Assembly: GCF_018873765.1 (NCBI RefSeq)
Contig: NC_057918.1
Location: forward strand, 64,296,871-64,360,870
DNA length: 64,000 nt
Origin: Telopea speciosissima
Lineage: Eukaryota > Streptophyta > Magnoliopsida > Proteales > Proteaceae
Direction of reading: 5' to 3'
The notes under the pieces were generated by a model that ran no database searches, had not been told where the DNA came from, and saw nothing but the letters and a program-made list of their open reading frames with translations. This document shows positions 44,388-56,012 of this stretch, in pieces. The position numbers and the translations under genes were made by a program. Within the stretch, counting starts at the first letter, position 1. Every line of letters begins with the position of its first letter.

Positions 44388-44639
44388 TAGGGATGTAAAC
44401 GGATCGGATTCGACTTGGATAGTGCTATATCCGCATTTGCATTCGATTAGCTTTCGGACAAATTCGGATAGTGCTAAACGGATTCGGACCGGATGTTTTA
44501 TCCGTTTACATATAAATATAGCTTTTCGAATAGCTATAGCCTATCCGTATCCGTTTAATTTTCGGACGAATTCAAATAGTGCTAAACAGATACGGACACG
44601 GATATAGAAACGGATTTCGGCTATTCATTTACATCCCTA
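44388..44639. mobile_element. hAT-type MITE, 252 bp (hAT-B)
   Basis: The ends TAGGGATGTAAAC and ATTTACATCCCTA are inverted. An exact 8-bp duplication CTTATTGT flanks it (44380-44387 and 44640-44647). Internal subrepeats include AATTCGGATAGTGCTAAACG and variants. Confidence 0.9.
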
Positions 44640-44647
44640 CTTATTGT

Positions 44648-45985
44648 ACTCTCATCAAAACTCTTAGAAGTCACTCATGTAAATATACATGCTCACCGAG
44701 TATCAATCAGTGAATAACAACAAAATTCAAATCAAATAGTGATATGATAATGTAGAATTTTCAATTCACTTTGGTTCTAAGAACAATATTCAATATTGAC
44801 ATCCAAGTATCCACTTCTAAGAACGGTATTGATGTCAAATCTATTCTGTTATTCTGTATATTCTCGTAATGTAATTGCAAAATGTAAGTCTTTAGAATTA
44901 TATAGTGTGTCTTGAACGTGATCATCATTTGACATTTAAATGGATGGAATGCCTTCAGTTGTTTGTGTAATAAGAATATCTTATAGTTGTTTTGTCCATA
45001 TACCGGAGAGGTCCTTACCATTATGTTGCACATTGTGCATCTATTGATGCATATGCTGGCTACATATCGGTATGCTTAACATATTGTTTCATTATAGGTA
45101 GAAGGTGGAAGGTGGAAGGTGGAAGGTGGAAGAAATGCTTGACATGGTATCCACTTTCCGAAGGGGAGAACATCAAAAGAGAGTTTCTCACTGTGATTTA
45201 ACAGAAATTCCAGTACCAGTAACAATGTTGTAAAATTTTACAAAGGGATTAAAAATATTATGATATATATATAATTATATTTTAAAATTGTTTTACGAAT
45301 GTTTTTTGTTTAATCATCGATTAACACTCTGATATTGGCCATTGACAGATTGGGATTTTTGGTGGTATTTGTTTCTATACTTGTATGTCCGTTATATGAT
45401 ATTGATAAATGGAGGGACTAAAACATAATGAAAGTTTTTATCACTTGGTGTTAAGTGGTTATATCTCGTATGAATTGTCCTTAAGTGCAATAATATACAA
45501 GTTGCGAGATTACTCTTTGAGATCACACTACTTGATTCAATCATAACAGTTAGTTTTAAAGAGATTCAGTTATAAATATGATTCCTAATCACTCTTGTGA
45601 ATTAAGAATTAAGAATTGATAAAAGTTAAAGAGAGTAGAAGAGAAAGTCTCTTTTCCATTAGGGTCCCGGCATTGAAGATACTTCTTCTATCGGGTGGTG
45701 ACGGGTTCAAGTACTACATTCCATTGGAAACTTTGCCTTCATGAATCTCAAGGTAAACACTAACCCCTCTCTATTAATCAGATCATATCAAATGCTATAA
45801 CGCACAAGGAGATCAAGTCTCATAATTTTTGTCTAGTCGCTTCTGCTAGTAACATGAACATGATGGTTTTAGCTAGTAATATAGACTCAGTATGAAACCT
45901 CATAAATTTTACATGTTTGTCCCTCTGAGGGTTGGCCGTTCATGAATGTCTTTGGCATCTCTTAGCAACACTCTTACCCAATTAA
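44648..45985. other. No gene seen; contains a 7-bp microsatellite
   Basis: A GAAGGTG array of about 4.5 units lies at 45101-45132. The remainder is AT-rich with no recognisable frame. Confidence 0.45.
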
Positions 45986-45994
45986 ATAGATAAA

Positions 45995-47879
45995 GGGAAA
46001 TTTACACATACCCCCCTGAGGTTTGACGAAAGGATATTTTTACCCCCCAGGTTTGAAAAATTTTACGTACCCCCCTGAGGTTTGCAAATGGTAACAGATA
46101 GGTCCATTCCGTCAGTTCATGGCTAACACTGTTAAAAAATAGACTTGAACTGACGGAATTGCCCTTACAAAAAAAAAATAAAAAATCACCTGCAACTCAT
46201 CTTCCCCAAATCTATTGGGAAAATGAGTTGTAGGTACATACAACTATACACGGGGAGAAACTGGAAAGGGAGGAAGCCACTGCGGTTTCACTACTGCTTA
46301 TTGGTTGGATTATTGAAGAAGAAGAAGAAGCATGAGGGTTGGAGGGAGGGTTGAGCAAAGCCTTCGCTTGCAGTCATAGATTTCATCAATCTTAGCAAAC
46401 CCTTCTTGCCCCACTTTCGAGAGATCAGCCTTTCTCTGATATGTCATCTATTCTAAAAGAAAACCACTTAAGAACTTTCAAACTAGTCTTGAACTTACAC
46501 CACCAAGGCCTCCCTCCAACTCATCTTCCCTTCCCCAAATCGATTGGGGAAGATGAGTTGCAGGTTTCAAAACCCTTTCAACCCTGCAACCCTCTGTTGT
46601 GTTGTCGATTCTGCCCTAGAAGAGTAGGAATATCTGATGGTTAGATCTTTAGAATAGGACAGAATCGATTCTGCCAGAAAAGTGCCAAAAAAGTGAGGAC
46701 CGCCAACTAGTTAAGAAAGTGTAAATTACTATGCAACAAATTCTTGGATCAGGGCCATATTGATGTTGAGGAACCCTTGCTGATTGATCTTCCAAACCCT
46801 ATAATATGGGACTGATCTGTTGGACAGATTTTGCAATTAATTTCACTATAAAAAACTGCCAAAAATTTTCAGAAAACAGAGCATCGCAGAGTTCAGTTAT
46901 TTGGGGCCTCCTTCTTCCTCCATTTGCTTCTCTGTTAAAACTGACAAAATTCATCTTTTGTTCTTCTCACCAGAGATGTTCCATTAGAACCCATGGATGG
47001 AGCAATCAATGGGGATACCTGTAACTCAGGTCCAATTAGGAATCGAAGCTCATGTTCTCAGTGGGATCGATTTCAGTATCTAAAATCCTAGGGTTTCTAC
47101 AAGGACTTTTGCTAATCAAACTTCAATTTCCCAAACCTAAGCGGTGGCCCCTTGCTTTCCTACAGCTCAATTGGGTGAGATTAAGTTGGGTCTTGAAGCA
47201 TTAGGGCATTCCTTCATCTGGGTCTTGGGAGGAAAAGAGAACCAGGGGCGATGGCTTCCAACAGGGGTTAAAGAAAAAGAATGGAAATGAGAAAGAAATG
47301 GATCTCGACCTGCCGAGGCTCCCATCTTGATTGTTCGAAATCGAACTCAGTTAATTGGGGAAATTCTATTGGGGGTAATTCTCAAGTGTAGCTGCTACAC
47401 GGTTCCTCTTCCCATCGAAAAACCTTGAAAGGCCGGCGCCCTAGTTCTGCCCCTCAGTGGCCGGTTTCCGCCTTTAATTTTTGGAGCTCCACAACATCCA
47501 TCGGGCTTATCCTCAATTGTATCCGCTCCACAGATCTTCTTCCCAGCGAACAACCTTGTAGGTTGTCGTCCTAGTTCAGGTAAACGTGGTTTTCACCTTT
47601 GATTTCTGAGTTCGAAATCAAACTCAGTTAATTGTTCCATATCTGCAACTCATCTTCCCTTCCCCAAAATCGATTGGGGAAGATGAGTTGCAAGTGTTTT
47701 TTTTTGTAAGGGCAATTTCGTCAGTTCAAGTCTACTTTTTAACAGTGTTAGTCATGAACTGACGGAATGGACCTATCTGTTACTATTTGCAAACCTCAAG
47801 GGGGTATGCAGAATTTTCCAAACCTGAGGGATAAAAATATCCTTTCGTCAAACCTCAGGGGGGTATGTGTAAATTACCC
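45995..47879. mobile_element. Non-autonomous Mutator-like element (1885 bp, long TIRs)
   Basis: Terminal inverted repeats of about 230 bp (45995-46228 and 47648-47879) start GGG(A/T)AATTTACACATACC and share CCATTCCGTCAGTTCATG. An exact 9-bp duplication ATAGATAAA (45986-45994 and 47880-47888) flanks the element, the size made by Mutator-type transposases. The interior encodes no transposase. A palindrome CAACTCATCTTCC...GGAAGATGAGTTG occurs three times: at the inner end of each TIR and at about 46518-46562. Gene-like CT-rich and C-rich blocks in the interior could be captured host DNA, but none was identified. Confidence 0.88.
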
Positions 47880-47888
47880 ATAGATAAA

Positions 47889-48968
47889 TGAATAAACAGA
47901 GAAGAAATACGATTTATTCATATTTCTTGCGTATAGAGTGCAGGAAGGAGAAGTGTCATGGCAAATAGAGTGTATGGTGTGTGGCTATTTTTATTTTGGA
48001 AAAAATAACACTAATATGTCACATGATTCCTATACCCCGACACAAGATCTTGGAAAGTTATCTTATGTTCAGATCCCAATGAACTAAAAAAATCTCATTC
48101 AATCAAATACTCTTCTTGCATGTGCTCTTATTGACCCCCACATTAGTGAAGGCACTATACAACCATATTGACACAACACAATCAAATAGAAATCTATAGC
48201 CTTTTTATTTTAATAATGTTGTGTCAATCTTGAATAATAAAAAAATATTTATTTTTTTTCTCTTGCATCGAAACACCAAGAATTGTATTTTTTTTCTTTT
48301 ATTTTTTTGTCTTCTCTTTTCATGACATTCAAACACAGCCATAGCGTGCGAATCTTTTAATTTTTGTTTAATTCGTCGAAGCTACCAGCTTAGTAAGTAC
48401 GGCAAAGGAATTATATGCGTCGGTGCTTGGTAGGAATAATGCCACCTTCCAAGAAGAACTCAACCTCGAATCTTTCAAAATTTATCCAGTCATAGTGGCA
48501 ATCAATGTAAATATATAGATCTTCATGGCCATATATTAATATGGAACATCAATAAAAAACCTCACATGACAACGAGGGTCGTACAGCTCATACAGTCGTA
48601 GCAACTCACATAGTCACATGGCCTGCAAATAATGGGAAGCGTGCGCCCCACACACTCACTCACTCACTCACTGAGTCAATAGTCAAGAACAAACGGCCAC
48701 CATCACCGATTTGCAGGTTCCAATGGATGCTTGATCTTGTCGTTACTCGTTTAGTGTAATTACGTAACCGTTTCTTTCTCTCTCATCTTTAAATAGAACG
48801 CTGCCTCGTTTCCCACCCAAAATCTGCTTTCCGCAGACGAACGTCACCCTCAACCACCTCTCTCTCTGTCTCTCTTTTTCTCTCTCAGCCTCTTCTCCTC
48901 CTTCGCGAAGCCTCATTTGTTTCTTCAAGATCAAGAGTCAAGACAGTAACAGTGAGAGAGATCTAAGA
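47889..48968 (+). promoter_or_regulatory. Upstream region, probable promoter and leader of AXS
   Basis: A TATA-like TTTAAATA at 48788-48795 lies about 175 bases before the AXS start codon, followed by a long CT-rich leader (48856-48905), both common in plant housekeeping genes. A CACT/CTCA array is at about 48654-48675. A (TG/CA)-type MITE end may lie near 48330-48355. No other gene. Confidence 0.5.
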
Positions 48969-51900
48969 ATGGCTGCAATGGCGAGAGTGGATCTCGACGG
49001 AAACCCTATCAAACCGATAACCATTTGCATGATTGGTGCCGGAGGGTTCATTGGCTCTCATCTCTGCGAGAAATTGATGGCAGAGACCCCACACAAGATC
49101 TTAGCAGTTGATGTTTACAATGACAAGATAAAGCATTTATTAGAGCCTGCAACTCTACCCTGGGCCGATCGGATCCAGTTCCACCGGATAAACATCAAGC
49201 ATGATTCCAGGCTCGAGGGGCTCATCAAGATGGCGGATCTGGTGTGTTAGCATTCTCCATTCTTGGTTTTTTTTTTTTTTTTTGTTTGATAATTACATTA
49301 TCTTGATTTCTTTCCGCATTTTAGTTGTTGTTCAATCTATTGGATTCAAAAGATCTGCTACTCCCCTACTCACACCTCCTCTGTATATACTTGATGTGAA
49401 TTTCTTTTCGTTAATGCGATGTGTTGCTCTGTAGACGGTTAATCTAGCGGCCATTTGTACTCCGGCGGATTACAATACTCGTCCTCTTGACACAATCTAT
49501 AGCAATTTCATCGATGCGCTACCTATTGTAAGTATTTGCGATTTCATAAAATGATGTGGCAGTTCTCTTTTTTATCCTTTTCTTCCCCCCCCCCCCCCCC
49601 CTACCCCTTTTTTTTCTTGTTTTGAACAACCTAGTGACGTTCATTGGTTTGAATTGATTGTTCAGGTGAAGTATTGCTCAGAAAACAACAAACGCCTTAT
49701 CCACTTTTCTACTTGTGAAGTGTATGGGAAAACGATTGGAAGCTTTCTTCCTACGGATCACCCTTTGCGACAGGTTATCTTCTTCTGCTTGCGTCATTTT
49801 CCGTTCTTGTCGCTAATTCAGTTGTGAAATTCAGATCTATGTTCTCTTGATCGCTTGTTAAAAATTACAGTGGACATAGAGTTGTTCTTACGTCAATTTA
49901 GGTTTTGATTTTGGTGTTCAGATTTTATTTTCTGTGCGTCTTTGTATAATACAGACCTTCAGCAAGAACCTCGGATAACGTGGTTTTTAATATGATCATT
50001 TGGCTTCAACCACTGCTTATTGTAGTTAATTTATTTATTAGTATCTAGTATCAATTATGCTGTAGCATTTTCTCAACTCGGTCATGTTTGTAGTTTACTG
50101 AACTTATAGATCTACTAACATGTGACTTCCACCTCTATTCTTTTAAAGTTATATATTCCTTTTCTGTCTGGATTGGTAATGTCTAGGGTATTATGGCTTG
50201 AGCATAATGGTAAAAGGTTATTATGTTTTTAGAAGTCGTTACTGTTATGCTGGTGTTTATTCGTAATTCATTTGGAGTACTCAAGTTCACAAAAGTAACA
50301 TTTTGAATCTCTGTTCTTTACTTAGAGAGAAGGAGATCGATCATACATGTTTGGAGAGAACAAAACCAACTAGCTGATTTCCTAGCATCTTTTAATTCTA
50401 CAACAGCTGAAATTTGTTTGATCCCCCCTGATTTCAAGGCTAATCTCCAAAGCTTGATTAAGAGGGACATTGATAGAGTTACTTATTATCGGATTTAATT
50501 ATTTTTCTAGAAGTTATTCTGCTTTCCTTCTGTGTTTGCAGGGCATGTCCTGCTATTTCTTGGGATTCCTTCCCCTCTTTTAGGCTTGTCTAAAGAGGGT
50601 TCTTAGGGATTGCCTCCACTGTAATTCTTTTTTTCCTTTTAATATCATACATACTTACCTATAAAAAAAAACTTAATTCATTTGGATTGCCCAATGGAAG
50701 TCCTTTTGCACCACTAGCAATGAAGTAACTGCTGTGCATGACTGTTAACTATTAAGATGGGGAATTATTTTACTGGAGAACTGTATTTGGAGTTTAGCAT
50801 AAGTTTTTGGCAAGTAGGGAAAATATATAATTGGTAACTATAAGAAAATGAAAGTAATACTTCTCTTAGGGAAAGTAAATAAAAAAAAAAATCATACATG
50901 GAAAGAAAGACTTACACTTATGACAGTTTTATCTAGTTTCATTAATAGTTGGATTTTGAAATTCTACATGCTTTGAGGTTGAAAAGGAATTTCAGCAAAG
51001 TGAGTGACAGGAAATTATTTAGTTTTTAAATTTTAACTGAATGACTAGTTGGTCAGAAGAAAGATACTTGGTCAATCTGTGGAAGCAAACATTATAATTG
51101 GGGAGACCCACTACATCATCCCTTAAATCTCAAGAAGTGTAAAGCTTATTAAGAACACTGCATCTGGTTGATGTTGTTGGTTTACTGCATGTTGGTCATG
51201 TAAACTGAATGACTGGTTGGTCAGAAGAAAGATACTTGGTCAATCTGTGGAAGGAAACATGATAATTGGGGAGACCCACTACATCATCCATTAAATCTCA
51301 TGAAGTGTAAAGCTTATTAAGAATACTGCATCTGGTTGATGTTGTTGGTTTACTGCATGTTGGTCATGTAATTGATACATATTTAGAATATATGGGATCC
51401 TGTATTGATGCCTAGTTGAGTTTTTTGAACATATTATACCAGTATTCGATCTGAGTTTTCTGTGTATTGGTATCGATTATTTTGTAGGAGTGCCACCATG
51501 TTGTCTGTTGTTTCGTTGTGTGGAAAGCATATTTATTTTCTGAAAGTGGCTTTTTGGTCCCCCCCCCCTCTCTTATAAAAATGTTAAACCTATTAGCTAT
51601 ATAAAATATTCATTGAGTTGAATGGAGTTTCTCATTGCCCAGTGATAATAGTTTCTTATAAGGCATGTGCACCTTGTTGGGAGCCCAAGTGTGCCATAAT
51701 GTCGTACCACAAGAAAGAATTCATAGAACAGGACTGTTATTATCCCTCTCATTAGGTGAACGTTGAAGCATAGTAAATGTGCTCAGGTGTGCCTTGCACA
51801 TTGAGTTTTGAGGCTTTGTTTCTTAAGGTTGTGCTTCAAAACATCCTCCTTTTCCTTCGCTGCCAACAGAATCCTCTTAGTATGACTCAGTCAGAGGTAC

Positions 51901-54579
51901 TATAACCATTGGGGTGCTTTTGTTCCAGATAATCTAATAGGCCTATGGAATAATGATTGTAGAACAACTCTATTGAATTCATCGAAGTCTGAGCTAATCC
52001 ATGGCTTGTAAAGTGGTGATGAGATGCTGCCATCAAGAGCAGTCACAGGAGAGAGGATGAACTCTCATTTTGTTTGGGAGGGCACTGTTTCCTCACCATG
52101 CTTCCAAATCTGATTTCCATAATTTCTGTCACTGATGTTGGTTTTTGAAAAATCAAACTTCCAATCCCCTCGAAATATTTTCTCGGAACTGTGGTTGAGA
52201 TTTATTACCTAGGTTTAAAAACTCTAGTTGGGAACATGATTGGTCTCCATTGATTCCGGTTTGAATCGTCGCAGAATTGGCTGGACTCAGCCTGACTTGG
52301 TTTAACTCAGTCTGATTCAGTATACGTAGAATAGGGGTTAATCGGAATCGCCACGGTCAATTCCGATCCGAGTTCTAAGACCATGTTTATTACTGTTACT
52401 GTTTCTTGGTATATCTCGTGGCCTTTGTTCTACATTCGTTCTCTCTGTAAGTCTGTATACTCAATATACAAGGTAGTAGTGGTAGATCCAGTCAGTATGA
52501 AAACTACCAGATATCAATAGTGTCAAGTGCATCTGTTATGATGGATGATTTAGCAGTGTAGGCAGATCTTTGATTCCTATGTATCTAGTATTGGAGCAAT
52601 GATGGAAAGATGGCTCTTTTTGCTATACTGTTCTCAGGAACACTTCACTATTGGGTGTAGAAGGTTTATTTATTTATTTTTTTCTCATGAATCAGTTATT
52701 ATTGCTTGCTGCAAGATTCACCAATACTGTATGTGTATTTGGTATGCTACTGTATTTATGGTGTTACAGTTTGGACCCTTCTATGTTGGATCTGTGGATT
52801 TATGTTTGGAAGTTAATGTTTTTGTCAGGGTGTCAGGGTTGAGTGACCAGTGGTGCTGGATATCTATGAAATCTTTCTCTGAATCTCAATCTTGGGTGTT
52901 TCCGTGACCTTGTTGATATTTTCGACAGGTGTAAAAGGTTCTGGATTAGGGTATCTGTAACTCTAAGGGTAGACAACCTTGCAAACAATATCGCTTATTC
53001 TCTTTTGTGCTTGACTTGGGGGTGAAATTTTATGTTTGTAGATGCTCTCTTCCTAGAGGGTGGGCCTCGGAGCAACGGTAGGGTTGCTCCATTGTGACCT
53101 AGTGGTTGCGTGTTTGAGTCTGGAAACAGCTTCTCCCCGAAGCGGGGGTAAGGCTGTGTATGTTATGACCCTCTCCAGGCCCCACAGTGGCGGGAGCCTC
53201 GTGCACTGGGTAAACCCCTTTTTTTATTTATGCTTTCTTCCTCTCTCATGTTAGTTTTCTATAGAATGTTATGTCTTCTAGTGGCTCCAACACCCCCAGC
53301 CCCCCCAAAAAAAGATGGATGACTGTTCAAGTCTGTGGATTAACATTGGCCTTACTGCTGCATTATCCAGCATGCTGAATTACTTCAGTTATTGATAATG
53401 AGCTTCAATTAATTGGTGTTTTTATGATGAAACAGGACCCTGCATTCTATGTTCTCAAAGAAGATACATCTCCCTGCATTTTTGGCTCCATTGAGAAGCA
53501 AAGGTGGTCCTATGCATGTGCAAAGCAACTGATTGAGAGGCTGATTTATGGTGGGCACCCATATTTAGTTTCCCAGATGGAATTTCTTGTATTTTACTAT
53601 CATATTCTTTTATTAAGTCTTGCACTGATTACAGCTGAGGGTGCGGAAAATGGTCTTGAGTTCACCATTGTGAGACCTTTCAACTGGATTGGTCCAAGGA
53701 TGGATTTTATTCCTGGCATTGATGGTCCAAGTGAGGGTGTTCCACGAGTTCTGGCATGCTTCAGTAATGTAAGTTAAATTTCCTAACATAGTGTCAAGAT
53801 ACATGGTTAATAGTGTTGCAATTGTTTCATGCCTATCTAACCACTCTTTTAACTGCAGAATCTCCTGCGTGGTGAACCACTCAAGCTTGTAGATGGGGGA
53901 CAGTCCCAGAGAACCTTCGTGTATATTAAGGATGCAATTGAAGCAGTCGTTTTGATGATTGTATGCCAACATTCATTTATCTCATTCATTTTTCTAGTTT
54001 CTACTTTTTTTACGTAAGTGAAGCAACTGATGTCTTTTTCAGGAAAATCCTTCTAGGGCCAATGGACATATTTTCAATGTTGGCAACCCTAACAATGAAG
54101 TTACAGTGAGGCAACTCGCAGAGATGATGACTGAGGTACATAGCCAAGTAGTTCTGTTTTCTTATTCTTCAATTGTTGTTAGTGCAGATTTTTGGAGTAG
54201 TTGCATCCGATTTTGATGTCTGTAAATTGTGTTCTCCATAATTTGTCCAGGTATATGCAAAGGTAAGTGGAGAACCCTCTTTGGAGAAACCAACCATTGA
54301 TGTAAGCTCTAAAGAGTTCTATGGTGAAGGATATGATGACAGTGACAAGCGAATCCCAGACATGACAATAATCAACAGACAGCTTGGTACTTTTTTTCCC
54401 CTCTCCTTTATTGGGTCATTTTAGGTTTAGCAAAATTCACAGAAGTCTCGATATGTGGTGCAGGTTGGAACCCTAAGACATCACTTTGGGACTTGCTGGA
54501 ATCAACTCTTACCTATCAGCACAGGACATATGCTGAGGCTATCAAGCAGGCCACTGTAAAAACGGTTGCATCCAGCTAA
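48969..54579 (+). CDS. AXS: UDP-apiose/UDP-xylose synthase (nine exons, 389 aa)
   Basis: This cytosolic NAD-dependent enzyme converts UDP-glucuronate to UDP-apiose and UDP-xylose. Apiose is needed for the rhamnogalacturonan-II side chains of the cell wall. Exons: 48969-49241, 49435-49527, 49666-49773, 53436-53550, 53635-53768, 53859-53960, 54043-54135, 54251-54386, 54464-54579 (TAA). They join in frame to 389 residues, the family length. The Rossmann motif GAGGFIG is at residues 23-29. Also present are AAICTPADYNTRP (Cys99), STCEVYG (Cys139-Glu140), and SYACAKQ with Tyr184 and Lys188 of the short-chain-dehydrogenase active site. FTIVRPFNWIGPRMDFIPG, FNVGNPNNEVTVRQLAEM and EGYDDSDKRIPDM also match. 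No stop or frameshift was seen. Intron 3 is 3.66 kb and contains a LINE tail, a tandem duplication and an Au SINE. Confidence 0.97.
49585..49601 (+). repeat. Poly-C run in AXS intron 2
   Basis: Seventeen C in a row lie about 80 bases before the exon 3 start, followed by a T-run. A similar but shorter C-run is at about 51560. Confidence 0.8.
50322..50671 (+). mobile_element. L1-type LINE tail in AXS intron 3
   Basis: The frame reads VWREQNQLADFLASFNST, then IPPDFKANLQSLIKRDIDRV and TYYRI before a stop, the end of the LINE RNase H domain. A 3' UTR and an A-run (50664-50671) follow. It lies in the same orientation as AXS. Confidence 0.75.
51035..51371 (+). repeat. 168-bp tandem duplication in AXS intron 3
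   Basis: AACTGAATGACT(A/G)GTTGGTC starts both copies (51035 and 51203), and CTGCATGTTGGTCATGTAA ends both. I count roughly half a dozen substitutions between copies, so the duplication is fairly recent. Confidence 0.92.
53055..53229 (+). mobile_element. Au-type SINE in AXS intron 3
   Basis: GGGCCTCGGAGCAACGGTAG carries the A-box region. GTGTTTGAGTCTGG is the B box. GGTAAGGCTGTGTATG, CCAGGCCCCACAGTGGCGGG and CCTCGTGCACTGGG, then a T-run, are the conserved 3' part of the Au family. Flanks ATGCTCTCTTCCT (53042-53054) and ATGCTTTCTTCCT (53230-53242) form a 13-bp duplication with one change. Confidence 0.85.
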
Positions 54580-54991
54580 GTATGTTAGTTTCATCTATAA
54601 GAACTTCACTCGGGGTGATGCTAGTCTGGAAGTTTAATTCTTTTTGAAGGAAAATGTAACACATAATTTAAGTGGCTCGTATATAGTACGATTTTTTTTT
54701 TCCTGGCGGCATAGGAAGTCAAGTAGCCCAGGGAGCCTTGTAATTCTTTTAGGTCCATCTTTAAATTGGAAGACTTTGTAGTGCAATAAATCCTATTACT
54801 GTAATGCTGCGAGAGCACAATCATGATTTCTATATTGGAACCATGATTTCTATATTGGGAGCATGATACGTGCGGACGCCTCCCTTTGTTTTTTGTGTTT
54901 CTCTGAGGAAGATGTACTGTAAGTTTTGTTCTGTTTAGCAATTTGGGGATTTTGCTTGTCAAGTTGTTTTGTGTATGTGTATAATGAATCG
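54580..54991 (+). other. AXS 3' UTR and flank
   Basis: Non-coding DNA follows the AXS stop. TCATGATTTCTATATTGG is repeated at about 54821 and 54840. The transcript end is not fixed. Confidence 0.45.
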
Positions 54992-55138
54992 TTATCCTCT
55001 CCCGTTACTGCACGGTGCAGTAATGCATCGTGCGGCGGCTGCAGAGGCCATGTGCACCATATGGGCCCTGCTGTTCCACATGGCCTCTGCAGCGCTGCAT
55101 GATGCAGTACTGCACCGTGCAGTAACAGGAGAGGATAA
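54992..55138. repeat. Near-perfect 147-bp hairpin (MITE-like)
   Basis: The left arm 54992-55054 and right arm 55077-55138 pair with about four mismatches and one gap over 62 bases, around a 22-nt loop. The ends are TTATCCTCTCC and GGAGAGGATAA, and an inner CACGGTGCAG/CTGCACCGTG palindrome lies in each arm. No target duplication is visible. It starts 413 bases after the AXS stop codon. Confidence 0.85.
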
Positions 55139-56012
55139 AAATTCCATGTATAATGATGAAGTTTTTGGTGGTCCGTTCACCAAAGAAGCCTAGCTTCATG
55201 CACTGACTACTTTAATGTATAATCATGATTTCTTCTCTGATGTATGATACGATTGGATTGGTAGAGATTGAGTTGTAGGTCATGTACGGAAGAGTGGTGT
55301 GAGGAAGAGGATTGATTTTGGGGCTTTTAGATCCAAGAGCAAAACAGTAACTCTGCCCATGGCCTAGTGTAGTTTAGGGATTTAAAAAAGTTAATTTGCT
55401 AACTTCATCACTTAACCGCATAAAATTAATTGTACGAGCATTGGCATCATGGGGGGTTGGATTTCGCCTTTCATGGGGGTAGGCCGGTCTTTTCATTCCC
55501 TTTGTGTCTGGATGTGGGTGGTACACTCCCCTAGAGAGAACTTTTCTCCATATTGTATTTACTTAAAAGTAAGACAGACTCACTTTAGCAGCCTTAATAG
55601 AACTACCCTAATGTGAAAAGGCAAGATTGTGTGATTGAGTTCAATGTCCGAAATGTTATATTCCTTGCGAAGGACCTACGCTTGTGGCTTTCAAGGTAAC
55701 ACTAAACCCTACCTTGATCAGATCATTCAAATACTCTTACATCGAATCCAAAAAAATTTTATATGACACCTTCCACTGCCAACAACTTCATCATACAAAT
55801 TGTGGCCCTTTATTTTAGAAAAATCCACAACTACATAGCCTATTTTTAAACATCTTTTTATTTTATGTAACAGATACATCATAACATTACAACAGATACA
55901 TGCACACATGATGACACCTACAAACACTAGACAGTGTTGAACTAAAGAAAGACCACTCTATGCACGACAAGCCCACACCTTACTAGTTACTATTGTTCTC
56001 AACAGCATAGCA
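55139..56012. other. Intergenic, between AXS and the cysteine-rich gene
   Basis: No gene seen. The last 100-200 bases should hold the 3' UTR of the minus-strand gene ending at 56013. Confidence 0.45.

Noticed and set aside
51035..51371. CRISPR-like spaced repeats
   Set aside because: There are only two adjacent 168-bp copies without spacers, in a plant nuclear intron; this is a simple tandem duplication.
53613..53972. Minus-strand ORF across AXS exons 5 and 6
   Set aside because: It is a shadow of conserved AXS exons on the opposite strand.
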